A DNA stretch of 64,000 nt from Betaproteobacteria bacterium (GTDB lineage Bacteria > Pseudomonadota > Gammaproteobacteria > Burkholderiales > Usitatibacteraceae): NCBI GenBank assembly GCA_016709665.1, contig JADJMI010000009.1, positions 124,001 to 188,000 of the forward strand. The letters run 5' to 3'. A program made the translations under genes and the position numbers. The notes below the pieces were generated by a model. The model did not search any database and was not told the DNA's origin. It saw nothing but the letters and a program-made list of their open reading frames with translations. Below, piece by piece: positions 8,707-17,729 of the stretch; the first letter of the stretch is position 1; each line of letters begins with the position of its first letter.

Positions 8707-10218
8707 ATGTCCACCGTCATGCCCGGCACCGGCCCCACGAAGGCCCTCGCCGAAAAGGCTCCCGAACACCACTTCCCCTGGCGCGCGATCCTGCCGATCG
8801 CGGTCACCCTCGCGATCGCGCTCTTTCCGGCCCCGCAGGGGCTGCCGCAGCACGCGTGGTACTTCTTCGCCATCTTCGCCGGCGTCATCGTCGCGCTGAT
8901 GGTCGAGCCGCTTCCCGGCGGCGCGGTGGGCCTCATCGGCGTGACGCTCGTCGCGATCCTCTCGCCTTACGTCCTCTATTCGCCGGCGGAACTCGCGAAG
9001 CCCGGCTTCAAGGCCGTTAACGCCTCGCTCGGCTGGGCGCTCTCCGGCTTCGCGAACAGCACCGTCTGGCTCATCTTCGGCGCGTTCATGTTCGCTCTGG
9101 GCTACGAGAAGACGGGCCTGGGGCGGCGCATCTCGCTCATGCTCGTAAAGGCGATGGGCCGGCGCACGCTCACCCTCGGCTACGCGATCACCATCGCCGA
9201 CACGCTGCTCGCGCCGTTCACGCCGTCCAACACGGCTCGCAGCGGCGGGACGATCTACCCGGTCATCCGCAACCTGCCCGCCCTCTACGACTCGAAGCCC
9301 AACGACCCGTCCGCCCGCCGTATCGGCTCCTACCTGATGTGGGTCGCCATCGCGGTCACGTGCGTCACGAGCTCGCTCTTCCTCACGGCCCTCGCGCCGA
9401 ACCTGCTCGCCCTCGAACTGGTGAAGAAGACGGCGAAGATCGACATCACCTGGACGCAGTGGTTCATGGCCTTCGCGCCGGTGGGCATCCTCCTGCTCGT
9501 CGCGATCCCGCTCGTCGCCTACGTGATCTACCCGCCTGAGGTGAAGTCGGGCGAGGAGGTGCCGAAGTGGGCCGGCGAGGAATTGACGAAGATGGGCGGC
9601 CTCACGGGCAAGGAAATGACCCTGGGCGTGCTGGTCGTGATCGCGCTGGCCCTGTGGATCTTCGGCGGCAGCGTCATCAACGCGACGACGGCCGCGTTGC
9701 TGGTGATCTGCCTGATGATCGCCACCCAGGTCGTTTCCTGGGACGACATCGTGGCGAACAAGTCCGCGTGGAACACCCTCGCCTGGTTCGCGACCCTGGT
9801 CGCCCTCGCCGACGGCCTGAGTCGCGTGGGATTCGTGAAGTGGTTCGCCGACGGCGTGGCCTCCAGCATGGCCGGCTATCCCCCCTTCACGGCGATGGTC
9901 GTCCTCGTGCTGGTGTTCTTCTTCACGCACTACCTGTTCGCGAGCATCACCGCGCACGTGACGGCGTTGCTGCCGGTGATGCTGGCGGTGGGCACGACGA
10001 TCCCGGGTCTCGACATGGCGCAGTTCTCGATGCTGCTGTGCCTCACGCTCGGCATCATGGGCATGCTCACCCCGTACGCCACCGGCCCGAGCCCGGTGTA
10101 CTACGGTTCCGGTTACCTGCCCGCCAAGGACTTCTGGATCATGGGTGGCATCTTCGGCGTCCTCTTCATCGCGGCTTTCCTGCTCATCGGGCTGCCGTGG
10201 ATGGCGTTCATCAAGTAA
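8707..10218 (+). CDS. DASS-family transporter, CitT / 2-oxoglutarate-malate translocator type
   Basis: Membrane transporter (503 aa) of the divalent anion:Na+ symporter family, closer to the CitT/TtdT/SODiT1 antiporters than the preceding gene. Marks are TPSNTARSGGTIYPV (residues ~175-190), followed by the NLPALYDS segment typical of this branch, and TPYATGPSPVYYGSGY near the C-terminus. These proteins exchange citrate, 2-oxoglutarate or tartrate for malate or succinate. Exporting succinate while importing fumarate would suit fumarate respiration. ATG 8707 is chosen over GTG 8689 because AAGGA (8696-8700) is spaced correctly for it. Confidence 0.85.
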   Translation: MSTVMPGTGPTKALAEKAPEHHFPWRAILPIAVTLAIALFPAPQGLPQHAWYFFAIFAGVIVALMVEPLPGGAVGLIGVTLVAILSPYVLYSPAELAKPGFKAVNASLGWALSGFANSTVWLIFGAFMFALGYEKTGLGRRISLMLVKAMGRRTLTLGYAITIADTLLAPFTPSNTARSGGTIYPVIRNLPALYDSKPNDPSARRIGSYLMWVAIAVTCVTSSLFLTALAPNLLALELVKKTAKIDITWTQWFMAFAPVGILLLVAIPLVAYVIYPPEVKSGEEVPKWAGEELTKMGGLTGKEMTLGVLVVIALALWIFGGSVINATTAALLVICLMIATQVVSWDDIVANKSAWNTLAWFATLVALADGLSRVGFVKWFADGVASSMAGYPPFTAMVVLVLVFFFTHYLFASITAHVTALLPVMLAVGTTIPGLDMAQFSMLLCLTLGIMGMLTPYATGPSPVYYGSGYLPAKDFWIMGGIFGVLFIAAFLLIGLPWMAFIK

Positions 10219-10240
10219 GGCCCTTTCGAAGACGGGCCGC

Positions 10241-10270
10241 GGGCGGCTTCGGCCGCCCGTTCTCGTTTCC
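10241..10270 (+). terminator. Rho-independent terminator
   Basis: GGGCGGC-TTCG-GCCGCCC is a perfect seven-base stem with a stable TTCG tetraloop, followed by GTTCTCGTTT. It ends the transporter transcript 22 bases after the stop codon. Confidence 0.8.
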
Positions 10271-10316
10271 GGCGGGGGCGAATGCGCCCCCTTGATCGGG
10301 CGCAAGAACGAGGCGG

Positions 10317-10357
10317 CGGAATGCGATAGGCTGCAAATACGATCAATTCGCATTCCG
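10317..10357. promoter_or_regulatory. Inverted repeat / possible Fur operator before feoA
   Basis: CGGAATGCG (10317-10325) and CGCATTCCG (10349-10357) form a perfect 9-base inverted repeat. Inside it TGCAAAT-N7-ATTCGCA is a smaller imperfect palindrome. It ends three bases before the feoA ATG. Iron-uptake genes are usually Fur-repressed and the AT-rich inner palindrome is Fur-box-like, but the match to the 19-base Fur consensus is only partial. Confidence 0.35.
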
Positions 10358-10360
10358 GCC

Positions 10361-10612
10361 ATGAACGATCTTCGCCCCCTTTCCGAGCTGAACCCCGGCG
10401 ACCACGGCGTGATCGCGGCCGTTCACGCGCCGGAAGAACTCGGCAAACGATTGACGGCGCTGGGCTTTTCGACAGGGCGTCCGCTGGCGCTGGTGCGTCG
10501 CGCGCTCCTGCGCGGGCCCTTGCACGTGCGCCTGGGAACCACGGATGTCGCGCTGAGGATGGCCGAGGCCGCCGGTATCCAGGTCCGCCTCGCCGCGCCT
10601 GTTCCCGCATGA
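10361..10612 (+). CDS. feoA: Ferrous iron transport protein A
   Basis: Small (83 aa) cytosolic SH3-like partner of FeoB. It opens with LSELNPGDHGVIAAV and has a glycine-containing turn and short beta strands of the FeoA fold. Such proteins help FeoB-dependent Fe(II) uptake. It overlaps feoB by ATGA, the normal coupled arrangement. The N-terminal part runs in from the inverted repeat, which could control both genes. Confidence 0.88.
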   Translation: MNDLRPLSELNPGDHGVIAAVHAPEELGKRLTALGFSTGRPLALVRRALLRGPLHVRLGTTDVALRMAEAAGIQVRLAAPVPA

Positions 10613-12396
10613 AGCGCGTCGCCCTCGTCGGCATGCCGAACACGGGCAAGTCGACGCTCTTCAACCGGCTGACGGGTGCCTCGGCGCGAACCGGCAACTG
10701 GCCGGGCGTGACGGTGGAACTCGCGAGCGCCCGCGTGCTCGCCGGGCGCCACATGGTGGAACTCGTCGACCTGCCCGGGCTTTACGACCTGCACGGCTTC
10801 TCGGACGACGAGCGCGTCGTGCGGCACTTTCTCGAGGCCGCGCCCGTGGACGCGCTGGTGGTCGTGCTCAATGCCTCGCAACTCGACCGGCAACTCGCCC
10901 TCGCCCTCCAGGTGAAGGCCCTGGGCCTGCCGACGCTCGTGCTCCTCAACATGGCGGACGAGGCGCGCCGCCACGGCATCCGCATCGACGAAGCGGGCCT
11001 CGCCGCGGGCCTGGGCCTGCCGGTCGCGGCCCTGTCGGCCAAGCTGGGAACCGGCCAGGCCGAGGCGGTCCGTCGCCTGGCGTCCCTGCTCGATGCGGCC
11101 GGCCCGGCCCGCGACGCGGCGCTGCGCGAGGCGCTGGCCGAGGACCATCGGCGCGAGTCGGCGGTCGAATCGCTGCTCGCGCGCCACGTGCACGTTCCCC
11201 CCCGGCTTTCCGACACGGCGAGCGACCGGCTCGATCGCGTGGTGCTGCACCCCTGGCTGGGCCTGCCGATCTTCTTTCTCGCGATGCTGGCGATCTTCCA
11301 GGCCGTCTTCCTCCTGGGGTCCCCGCTGCAGGATGGCGTCGAGGCGCTCTTCGAGGGCGTGCGGAAGTCCGCGCTGGAACCGCTTCTCGCGCCGCTGCCC
11401 GATTTCACGCGCGGGATCCTCCTGGACGGCGTGTGGGCCGGCATGGGAACCGTCGCGGCGTTCGTGCCCCTCATCGTGGTGTTCTTCTTCTTCCTCGCGG
11501 CGGTGGAGGACAGCGGCTACCTGTCGCGGGCCGCCTTCCTCACCGATTCGCTCATGGCGCGCCTGGGCCTCGACGGGCGGGCCTTCGTGATGCTGCTCAT
11601 GGGGTTCGGCTGCAACGTGCCGGCGCTCATGGGCACGCGCGTGATGCGCGACCGGCCGATGCGCCTGCTCTCCATGCTCACCATCCCGCTCTCGCTGTGC
11701 TCGGCGCGCCTGCAGGTCTTCGTGTTCATCGCGGCGGCGATCTTCCGCCCCGCGGTCGCGCCCTGGGTGCTCTTCGGCCTGTACGTGACGAGCTTCCTCG
11801 CGGTGATCGTGACCGCGCTCGCCTTCAAGGGGCGCTTCGCGAGCCGCGAGCCCTTCGTGATCGAACTGCCCCCGTGGCGCGCGCCCACGCTGCGGCTGGT
11901 GGCGCTGCGGGGCTGGCTCGAGGTGAAGCACTTCCTGCGCCGGGCGACCACCTTCATCTTCGTGGGCGTCGTCGCGGTCTGGCTCCTCACGCACCTGCCC
12001 TCCGGCGCCGCGCCCGCCGGGCCGGGCACGATCGCCGGCTGGATCGGCAGCGCCCTCCAGCCCGTGCTCGGGCCCCTGGGCATCGACGAGCGCCTCGCGG
12101 TGGCGCTGCTCTTCGGCTTCGTGGCGAAGGAGGTGGTGATCGGGGCCTTCGCGGTGATCTACGGCCTCGAGGGCGATGCGCTCGCGGGCGAACTCGCGCG
12201 CAGCATGGACTGGGTGGCGGCGACGAGCTTCATGATCTTCACGCTGGTCTACACGCCTTGCCTCTCGGCGATCGCGACATTGCGTACCGAGTCGCGCAGC
12301 GCCGGCTTCACGGCGCTCGCCATCGCCTGGCCGCTCGGCCTCGCGTGGGCCGCGAGCTTCGCCTTCTACCAGGGCATGCGGGCGATGGGGCTCTAG
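10609..12396 (+). CDS. feoB: Ferrous iron transporter FeoB (short form)
   Basis: GTP-gated Fe(II) permease of the inner membrane, 595 aa. The N-terminal G domain is complete: G1 GMPNTGKST, G2 in NWPGVTVE, G3 DLPG, G4 NMAD. Two gate regions follow (GCNVPALMGTR and TLVYTPCLSAIATL) with about eight membrane helices. The protein is shorter than the ~770-aa E. coli form and ends soon after the second gate helices. It lacks an FeoC-type extension, and no feoC follows. Iron demand for haem, Fe-S proteins and di-iron AcsF is high in this organism, but no direct link is shown. Confidence 0.92.
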   Translation: MKRVALVGMPNTGKSTLFNRLTGASARTGNWPGVTVELASARVLAGRHMVELVDLPGLYDLHGFSDDERVVRHFLEAAPVDALVVVLNASQLDRQLALALQVKALGLPTLVLLNMADEARRHGIRIDEAGLAAGLGLPVAALSAKLGTGQAEAVRRLASLLDAAGPARDAALREALAEDHRRESAVESLLARHVHVPPRLSDTASDRLDRVVLHPWLGLPIFFLAMLAIFQAVFLLGSPLQDGVEALFEGVRKSALEPLLAPLPDFTRGILLDGVWAGMGTVAAFVPLIVVFFFFLAAVEDSGYLSRAAFLTDSLMARLGLDGRAFVMLLMGFGCNVPALMGTRVMRDRPMRLLSMLTIPLSLCSARLQVFVFIAAAIFRPAVAPWVLFGLYVTSFLAVIVTALAFKGRFASREPFVIELPPWRAPTLRLVALRGWLEVKHFLRRATTFIFVGVVAVWLLTHLPSGAAPAGPGTIAGWIGSALQPVLGPLGIDERLAVALLFGFVAKEVVIGAFAVIYGLEGDALAGELARSMDWVAATSFMIFTLVYTPCLSAIATLRTESRSAGFTALAIAWPLGLAWAASFAFYQGMRAMGL

Positions 12397-12399
12397 GCG

Positions 12400-12427
12400 G
12401 CCCGCCCGGCCGGCGATTCAGGCGGGC
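12400..12427. terminator. Convergent hairpin between feoB and SLAC1-type gene
   Basis: GCCCGCC (12400-12406) and GGCGGGC (12421-12427) form a 7-bp stem with a 14-base loop. It spans the gap between two converging stop codons and the stop of the minus-strand gene. No T-run is present on either strand, so function as a terminator is uncertain. Confidence 0.3.
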
Positions 12428-13419
12428 GTCGCGGCCTGGATCTGGGCGACCGGTTCGGGCGCGAGCAACGTGCCGTCGCGAAGCCCCTTCACGGTGGCGA
12501 CCAGCAAGGCGCCCACGACGAGCGAAGCCCCGGCCAGCGCCACGATGCCGAGCATTCCCATCGGCGTGCCCGGCGACCCCAGGCGCAGGGTGAGCGCCGC
12601 GAAAGCCGCCAGCGGAAACGACAGCGCCCAGTGCGGGATCGCGAAAGGCAGTGCCGCGATCCGTTTGAGCTGCGTGGCGGCCGCGAGGAGCGAGAAGAGC
12701 GCGATGCCCCAGGCGCCCCAGCCGAGCGCGGCGGGTGCCCCGAACTGGCCCAGCGCGAGACCGATCACCGCGGGCGGCGCGATGAAGATGAAGACGGCGG
12801 GCTGGAGGCGATCGGGCCAGGATCCCTGGGTCGCGAGCCGCACGAGCACCAGGACGTGGACGATGGGCCAGAAGAAAGCGCCCATCGCGAACTGCGCGGC
12901 CGACCAGTCGGGGTGACCGAGGGGCACGCCCGCGAGCGGCACCAGCACGTTGCCCACCACGGGGATGAACATCGCCGGCGTGAGCGAGGCCCACGGCAGG
13001 CCGTCGGGGCGGTTGCCGCGCCACCACCGTCCGACCACCCAGGTGGTCGTGGCGAGCTGGGCCGTGCTGCCGGCGGCCCAGAGCCCGTGCGCGAGGATCG
13101 AAGGGCCATCCAGTGCCACGGCGGCCGTCGCGAGCAGGATCGCCGAGACCGGGATCGCCGCGACGAAAGGGTGGCGCACCGGGTGCGCGAAATCCTCGCG
13201 CATCGCTTCGGGAAAGCGGCTGGCACGCACGGTCCAGGCCACGGCGACCCCGATGAACGCGACCGCGGCCGTGACGGCGAGGACGAGCGCGACGGCCCGG
13301 GCGGTCTCGCCCATGACGGGACTGGCGCGGTGCCAGGCGAGGCAGAGGCCGGCGAGGCCCATCACGGGCGCGAACCAGGCCGCGCCGAGAAATCGCAGGG
13401 GCGAGGGGGCGGCGTTCAT
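12418..13419 (-). CDS. SLAC1/TehA-type (TDT family) anion channel
   Basis: Integral membrane protein of 333 aa with ten hydrophobic segments, the fold of SLAC1/TehA/Mae1. Conserved-looking blocks are FLGAAWFAPVMGLAGL at the start, HPVRHPFVAAIPVSAILL (residues ~78-95) and LTPAMFIPVVGNVL in the middle. Family members carry C4-dicarboxylates (Mae1), sulfite (SSU1) or nitrate/chloride, and TehA raises tellurite resistance. With dicarboxylate transporters nearby, anion efflux is plausible, but the substrate is not shown. ATG 13419 gives a compact start at the first helix. It stands alone, convergent with feoB. Confidence 0.78.
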   Translation of the reverse strand: MNAAPSPLRFLGAAWFAPVMGLAGLCLAWHRASPVMGETARAVALVLAVTAAVAFIGVAVAWTVRASRFPEAMREDFAHPVRHPFVAAIPVSAILLATAAVALDGPSILAHGLWAAGSTAQLATTTWVVGRWWRGNRPDGLPWASLTPAMFIPVVGNVLVPLAGVPLGHPDWSAAQFAMGAFFWPIVHVLVLVRLATQGSWPDRLQPAVFIFIAPPAVIGLALGQFGAPAALGWGAWGIALFSLLAAATQLKRIAALPFAIPHWALSFPLAAFAALTLRLGSPGTPMGMLGIVALAGASLVVGALLVATVKGLRDGTLLAPEPVAQIQAATPA

Positions 13420-13574
13420 GCCGGCATGATACTCCCCGGAGCTTGGGGCCGGTTCGCGCCAATTGGCGGGCCGATCCCCCCCTTTTCCGGCTCAAGGATT
13501 CCGCCGCCGAGTCCGACAATCCTTACAGGGGCGAGGCGCAGCCGGGCTCCGTCCGTCACCCATGAGGAAATACC

Positions 13575-15110
13575 ATGAAATTCCGCCAGCGGCTCCTGAT
13601 TTCGCTCGCCATTCCCCTTGCCATCGTGGTGGCGCTCGGCGGGGCCGCCGCCTTCGGCGTGACCGCTTTCGAAGGCGGGCTCGCACGCTACCTCGCGCAC
13701 GAGGACGCCCTGGCGCAGGCTGCGGGCGACATGTACGCGCAGGGCCTGCAGACGGGGCAGGCGATCCGCAACATCCTCCTCGAGCCGGCCAACCCGAAGG
13801 CCTACGACAACCGCAAGGCGGCCGTGGCCGACTTCGCGAGGGCGCACGAGGCCGCGCTCGCGGCCGCGAGCACTGCCGGCCAGAAGGCGCTGCTCGATCG
13901 CATCGTCACGCTGCGCGAGAAGCACCGCGTCATCCAGGACGAGGTGGAGGCGATGGTCCGCGCGGACCCGCGGGATACCGCGGCGGCGGCCGCGCGGCTG
14001 CGTTCGGCCGAGACGCCGGCCTGGCGTGCGCTCAAGGACGAACTGCTGAAGTTGCGGGCGCTGGCCGGCGCGGACATGAAGGCCACGCGTGAGGGCGCCG
14101 TCGCGTCGATGGGCCAGGCACGCCTGGTCGTCCTCGGGCTGGTGGCCCTGTGCGTGGTGGCGTGCGTCATCCTCGCGATCGGGCTGGTCCGCTACCTGCA
14201 GCGCGAGATCGGCGGCGAGCCGTCGGAGGCCCGCAACGCGCTCGCGCGGATCGAGGCCGGCGACCTCGCCACGCCGGTGCCCGTTCGGGCCGGGGACCGC
14301 GCGAGCGTGATGGCCGCGCTCGCCCACATGAAGGAGCGGCTGGGCGGACTCGTGACCCGCGTGCGGGGGACATCGCACGAGGTGAGCGGCACGAGCGACC
14401 GCATCGCCGAGGGCAACGGCGAGCTGGCCCAGCGGACCGAATCGCAGGCGAGCGCGCTGGAACAGACGTCGGCGACGATGGAGCAGCTCACCGCCACCGT
14501 GCGGCAGAACGCGTCCCACGCGGTCGACGCCGACCGCATCGCGCGGGAAGCCTCGGACACCGCGCACCGCGGTGGCGAGGTGGTCACGCGGGTCGTCGAT
14601 TCGGTGCGCGGCATGACCGACAACGCCAATCGCATCCGCCAGATCCTCGGCGTCATCGACGACATCGCCTTCCAGACGAACCTGCTCGCGCTGAACGCCT
14701 CGGTCGAGGCGGCCCGGGCGGGCGAACAGGGCCGGGGCTTCGCGGTGGTGGCGGGCGAGGTGCGCCTGCTCGCCGGCCGCTCCGCCGAGGCCGCGCGGGA
14801 GATCAAGGACCTCATCACCGCGAGCGTGGAGCGCGCCGAGCAGGGGGCCCGCCTCGCCGACGAGGCCAACGTTGCCATGGAACAGGTCGTCGGCTCGATC
14901 AAGCGCGTCGCGCAGCAGGTGGCCGAGATCAGCACCGCGAGCGCGGAGCAGAGCGCCGGTGTCGCCCAGATGGGCCAGGCCGTGCAGCAGCTCGACGAGA
15001 CGACGCAGCGCAACGCCATGCTCGTCGAGACGAGCGCGGCGGCCACCGAGTCCCTGCGCCGTCAGGCGCACGAACTCGAGGAGGCGATCACGATTTTCCG
15101 GACGGCCTAG
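13575..15110 (+). CDS. Methyl-accepting chemotaxis protein
   Basis: Chemoreceptor of 511 aa. It has TM1 near residues 7-30, a four-helix-like periplasmic domain (~31-175), TM2 at about 177-200 (LVVLGLVALCVVACVILAIG), a HAMP stretch, and the cytoplasmic signalling domain. The invariant hairpin tip is present, reading DDIAFQTNLLALNASVEAAR followed by AGEQGRGFAVVAGEVR. Methylation-type Glu/Gln heptads flank it. No C-terminal CheR-binding pentapeptide is seen. The ligand is unknown. SD GAGGAAA at 13564-13570 fixes ATG 13575. It is a single-gene unit between the channel gene and the photosynthesis cluster. Confidence 0.92.
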   Translation: MKFRQRLLISLAIPLAIVVALGGAAAFGVTAFEGGLARYLAHEDALAQAAGDMYAQGLQTGQAIRNILLEPANPKAYDNRKAAVADFARAHEAALAAASTAGQKALLDRIVTLREKHRVIQDEVEAMVRADPRDTAAAAARLRSAETPAWRALKDELLKLRALAGADMKATREGAVASMGQARLVVLGLVALCVVACVILAIGLVRYLQREIGGEPSEARNALARIEAGDLATPVPVRAGDRASVMAALAHMKERLGGLVTRVRGTSHEVSGTSDRIAEGNGELAQRTESQASALEQTSATMEQLTATVRQNASHAVDADRIAREASDTAHRGGEVVTRVVDSVRGMTDNANRIRQILGVIDDIAFQTNLLALNASVEAARAGEQGRGFAVVAGEVRLLAGRSAEAAREIKDLITASVERAEQGARLADEANVAMEQVVGSIKRVAQQVAEISTASAEQSAGVAQMGQAVQQLDETTQRNAMLVETSAAATESLRRQAHELEEAITIFRTA

Positions 15111-15142
15111 GGCGCGCGACGGGAAAAGGTCATCGCGCCGCT

Positions 15143-15158
15143 CCCCGCCCGCGCGGGG
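15143..15158. terminator. Convergent hairpin after MCP gene
   Basis: CCCCGC-CCGC-GCGGGG is a perfect six-base stem in the 63-base gap between the converging MCP and orf90 stop codons. It lacks a T-run; possible bidirectional transcription barrier. Confidence 0.3.
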
Positions 15159-15173
15159 ACCCGCGGCACGCCC

Positions 15174-15446
15174 TCAGCGCGCCAGGATCTGGAAGGCGCC
15201 CGCGACGACGAGGAAGAGGCCCGGCCCCACGAGGCCGCGCGCCCATTTCGGGCTCGCGCGCCCCGCGCCGGCCGTGCGGAACGACCAGGCCGGCGTGAGC
15301 GCCGCGACGCCGGCCGCCATGACCAGGAAGCCGACCTGCCCGGTCGCCTTCCACGCCATCATCGCGAGGGCGACGGCGGCGATGCCCATCCAGAGATTCT
15401 GCGCCGACGGGGCGGCGAGGGGTTGCGCAGCGGACTTGTCTTTCAT
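15174..15446 (-). CDS. Small hydrophobic membrane protein downstream of bciB
   Basis: Unrecognised 90-aa protein with three hydrophobic stretches (NLWMGIAAVALAMMAW, VGFLVMAAGVAALTPAW and LVGPGLFLVVAGAFQIL) and a short hydrophilic N-terminus. A strong ribosome site (GGAGG, five bases before the ATG) and the 21-base gap after bciB argue it is a real last gene of the bchO-bciB operon. No catalytic motif is visible. A role at the membrane in pigment synthesis is guesswork. Confidence 0.7.
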   Translation of the reverse strand: MKDKSAAQPLAAPSAQNLWMGIAAVALAMMAWKATGQVGFLVMAAGVAALTPAWSFRTAGAGRASPKWARGLVGPGLFLVVAGAFQILAR

Positions 15447-15467
15447 CGGAGCCTCCAGCGGCCGGGT

Positions 15468-16718
15468 TCAGGGTTCGGGTTTCGGTCCCCGCTCGGCGGC
15501 CGACGCGGCGAGCCCGTAGTCCTCCACGAGCTTCCAGACATGGCCGGGGATCAGGGTCTTCATGCGGCGCGGTTCCTCGCGCCGCAGGTGCAGGACGGTT
15601 TCGATCGCCTTCATCTCCACCCGGGCGCGCGCGAATTCCAGTCCACGCGGGCCGACGCGGGGCATGAGCCAGGCGACGAGGGGACGGGCCCAATCGGGCA
15701 TCGCGCGAAGGGGCAGGCCGCCGGCGGCGCGCTCCACGTTCTTGAGGAAGCCCTTTACGGGTCCCCGGCGGTTGCCGCGGCTGCCGGGCTCCGCGGCGAT
15801 CAGTTCGTCGCCCAGCAATCTCACGAGTTCCTCGCCGCGCTCGTTGCGGACGATCAGCCACTGCTCGCCTTCGCCGCCCATGTAGCCGACGGTGAGATCG
15901 GCGAGCGCGTTCGTGTAGTCGACGCAGGTGCGGCAGGTGAGGGGGAAGAAGTCGGCGGGCAGCTTCGACAGCGGCAGCATGAGGAAGGGGACCTCGCGCA
16001 CGCGGCCGTCGCGATGCCGGATCTCGACGTGGTAGTCGGCGCGGAACTCGAGGTAGGTGATGGATTCGGGTTCCGTCGAGACGAGCGCGAGGAATTCGTG
16101 GAAGCGTTCGGTCGTGGTGTTGTCGGAGCACGGCGTGCCGATCACGTAGAGGCGCTCGAACCCCCACTCGGCCTCGAGCGCGCGCAACGCGTAGACCTGG
16201 CACGGGATGCCCACCACCGCGAGGCGGCGGTAGCCGCGGGCCCGCGCGGGTTCGAGCAGCGAGAGCAGCGGGGCATAGCCCATGCGCATCCCGCGGCATC
16301 GCTTCATGTCCGCGGCCTGCGTCACCAGCACCGGGACCGGCCGCCACGGGTCGTCGGGATGCGGCGCCATGGCGAGCACCGCATCGACGGCGCCGGTCTC
16401 GAGCAGCCGCTCGGCCAGGCGCGTCGTGATGCCCGTCCATTGCGCGCCCTCGAGCGGTGCGGCGAGCCGGGCCTTGAGCATGCGGCGATAGGGCCCGAAG
16501 TGAAGCTCGTCCCCGCGTCCGGCTTCGCGGCCGCGGCCGTGCACGCGCGCTTCCAGGCCGGGATAGTCCGGCTTGATGAACTGGCACGCCCGGCCGCAAC
16601 GTCCCGGCTGCGCGCTGCGCGAGATGCCGCAGTCCGTGCACAGGTCGCGCGCCGGCGATGCCTCGGCGAAGGAGGGCGCCGCGACGGGCTCGACGGGAAG
16701 GGCGTGGTCCGGGCTCAC
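15468..16718 (-). CDS. bciB: Ferredoxin-dependent divinyl chlorophyllide 8-vinyl reductase (BciB)
   Basis: Reduces the 8-vinyl group of divinyl (proto)chlorophyllide to ethyl, 416 aa. It belongs to the F420-hydrogenase beta-subunit family (FrhB_N and FrhB_C). The N-terminal Cys cluster is LCTDCGISRSAQ then GRCGRACQF. GIPCQVYALRAL and IGTPCSDNTTT mark the central catalytic region, and FPLTCRTCVDYTNALADLTVGYMG holds further [4Fe-4S] ligand Cys residues. GTG 16718 is chosen because it follows the bchO stop closely; longer in-frame readings would overlap bchO deeply. The bchO neighbour and the photosynthesis cluster setting support BciB over other FrhB relatives. Confidence 0.87.
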   Translation of the reverse strand: MSPDHALPVEPVAAPSFAEASPARDLCTDCGISRSAQPGRCGRACQFIKPDYPGLEARVHGRGREAGRGDELHFGPYRRMLKARLAAPLEGAQWTGITTRLAERLLETGAVDAVLAMAPHPDDPWRPVPVLVTQAADMKRCRGMRMGYAPLLSLLEPARARGYRRLAVVGIPCQVYALRALEAEWGFERLYVIGTPCSDNTTTERFHEFLALVSTEPESITYLEFRADYHVEIRHRDGRVREVPFLMLPLSKLPADFFPLTCRTCVDYTNALADLTVGYMGGEGEQWLIVRNERGEELVRLLGDELIAAEPGSRGNRRGPVKGFLKNVERAAGGLPLRAMPDWARPLVAWLMPRVGPRGLEFARARVEMKAIETVLHLRREEPRRMKTLIPGHVWKLVEDYGLAASAAERGPKPEP

Positions 16719-16761
16719 GGGGCGTCGGGATGCGGGTGGCCGTCGAGGGCGGTCGAACGTC

Positions 16762-17670
16762 TCATGGGCGCGCCTTGGCGCGCAGCCGGCTCGCGATGAG
16801 GCGGGCCGCGCGCCCGGGTTCGACCTCGTGCAGCAGGTGGCCGTCGTTCCAGGTCTCGACTTCGGCGTCGGGAAAGGCGCGCGCGAGGATGGGCCGCAGG
16901 CTGCGCCCGGGCACCCAGTCGTCGTTGCGTCCGAGAACGAAGGTGGCCGGTACGGCGAGGCGCTTCGCGTCCTCCAGCAGCGCCGGGAGGTCCGCGGCCG
17001 CCATGAAGCGCATCGTTCCGCGCACGTGCCCCGGGCTTCGGAACAGCGTTTCGTAGCGCGCGCGCTGGGCGGCGGGGATCGGCGAGCGCGTGGAGTCGAG
17101 CAGGCGCTCGACCAGGCGCGCGCGGCCGGCCAGCGAGGCGAGAAGGGTGGTGGCGAAGGCGGAAGTCGCGACCGGCGTGATGATCGGCGCGAGGAATGTC
17201 GTGTAGGCCGCCGGCGGCGGCACGAGCGAGGGCGCGAAGCCGACGAGCGCGGCGGGCGCGCGCGGCGTGCCGAGCGCCCAGCGGATGGCGAGCGCGGCAC
17301 CCGCCGAATGACCCGCGACGACCCGCACCGGACCCGGCGCCAGCGCCTCCAGCAGGTGATCGATCGCCATCGCCACGCGAGCGAGCGAACAATCGCCGTC
17401 GCGAAAGCCGGTGGTGTACCCGTGGCCCGGCAGGTCCGGGGCGATCACCGTCGCGCACGCCGTGAGGTCGGGCCAGAGATCGGCCCAGGAATGCGACGAA
17501 GCGCCCGACCCGTGCAGGAGCAGCACCACGGGTCCGCGGCCGGCGCGCTGCACGTGCCAGCGCACGCCGCCCGCGTCGATCGCGAGGCTGGCCGCGCGAT
17601 GGGGCCAGTCGTGCGGAACGAAACCCGGGACGGGCGGGGATTTCACCGGGTGCCGGGAGACGGTCAGCAT
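16762..17670 (-). CDS. bchO: Alpha/beta hydrolase BchO, Mg-chelatase-associated
   Basis: A 302-aa alpha/beta-hydrolase fold protein. It has the oxyanion segment LLLHGSGASSHSW (residues ~50-62), the nucleophile elbow VAGHSAGAALAIRW, and a late acid/His region WNDGHLLHEVEPG. Its length, the short N-terminal VPGFVPHDWPH and the photosynthesis setting match BchO. BchO accompanies Mg-chelatase genes and is thought to assist Mg-protoporphyrin formation, though its reaction is not settled. Here it is separated from bchID and leads an operon with bciB. It is divergent from the hydrolase at 17730; about 59 bases lie between them. Confidence 0.82.
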   Translation of the reverse strand: MLTVSRHPVKSPPVPGFVPHDWPHRAASLAIDAGGVRWHVQRAGRGPVVLLLHGSGASSHSWADLWPDLTACATVIAPDLPGHGYTTGFRDGDCSLARVAMAIDHLLEALAPGPVRVVAGHSAGAALAIRWALGTPRAPAALVGFAPSLVPPPAAYTTFLAPIITPVATSAFATTLLASLAGRARLVERLLDSTRSPIPAAQRARYETLFRSPGHVRGTMRFMAAADLPALLEDAKRLAVPATFVLGRNDDWVPGRSLRPILARAFPDAEVETWNDGHLLHEVEPGRAARLIASRLRAKARP

Positions 17671-17729
17671 CGCGCGACGCCCGATCGGCGCCTTGAGCGG
17701 CCGGAAGTCGCCGCGCTACCATCGATGCC

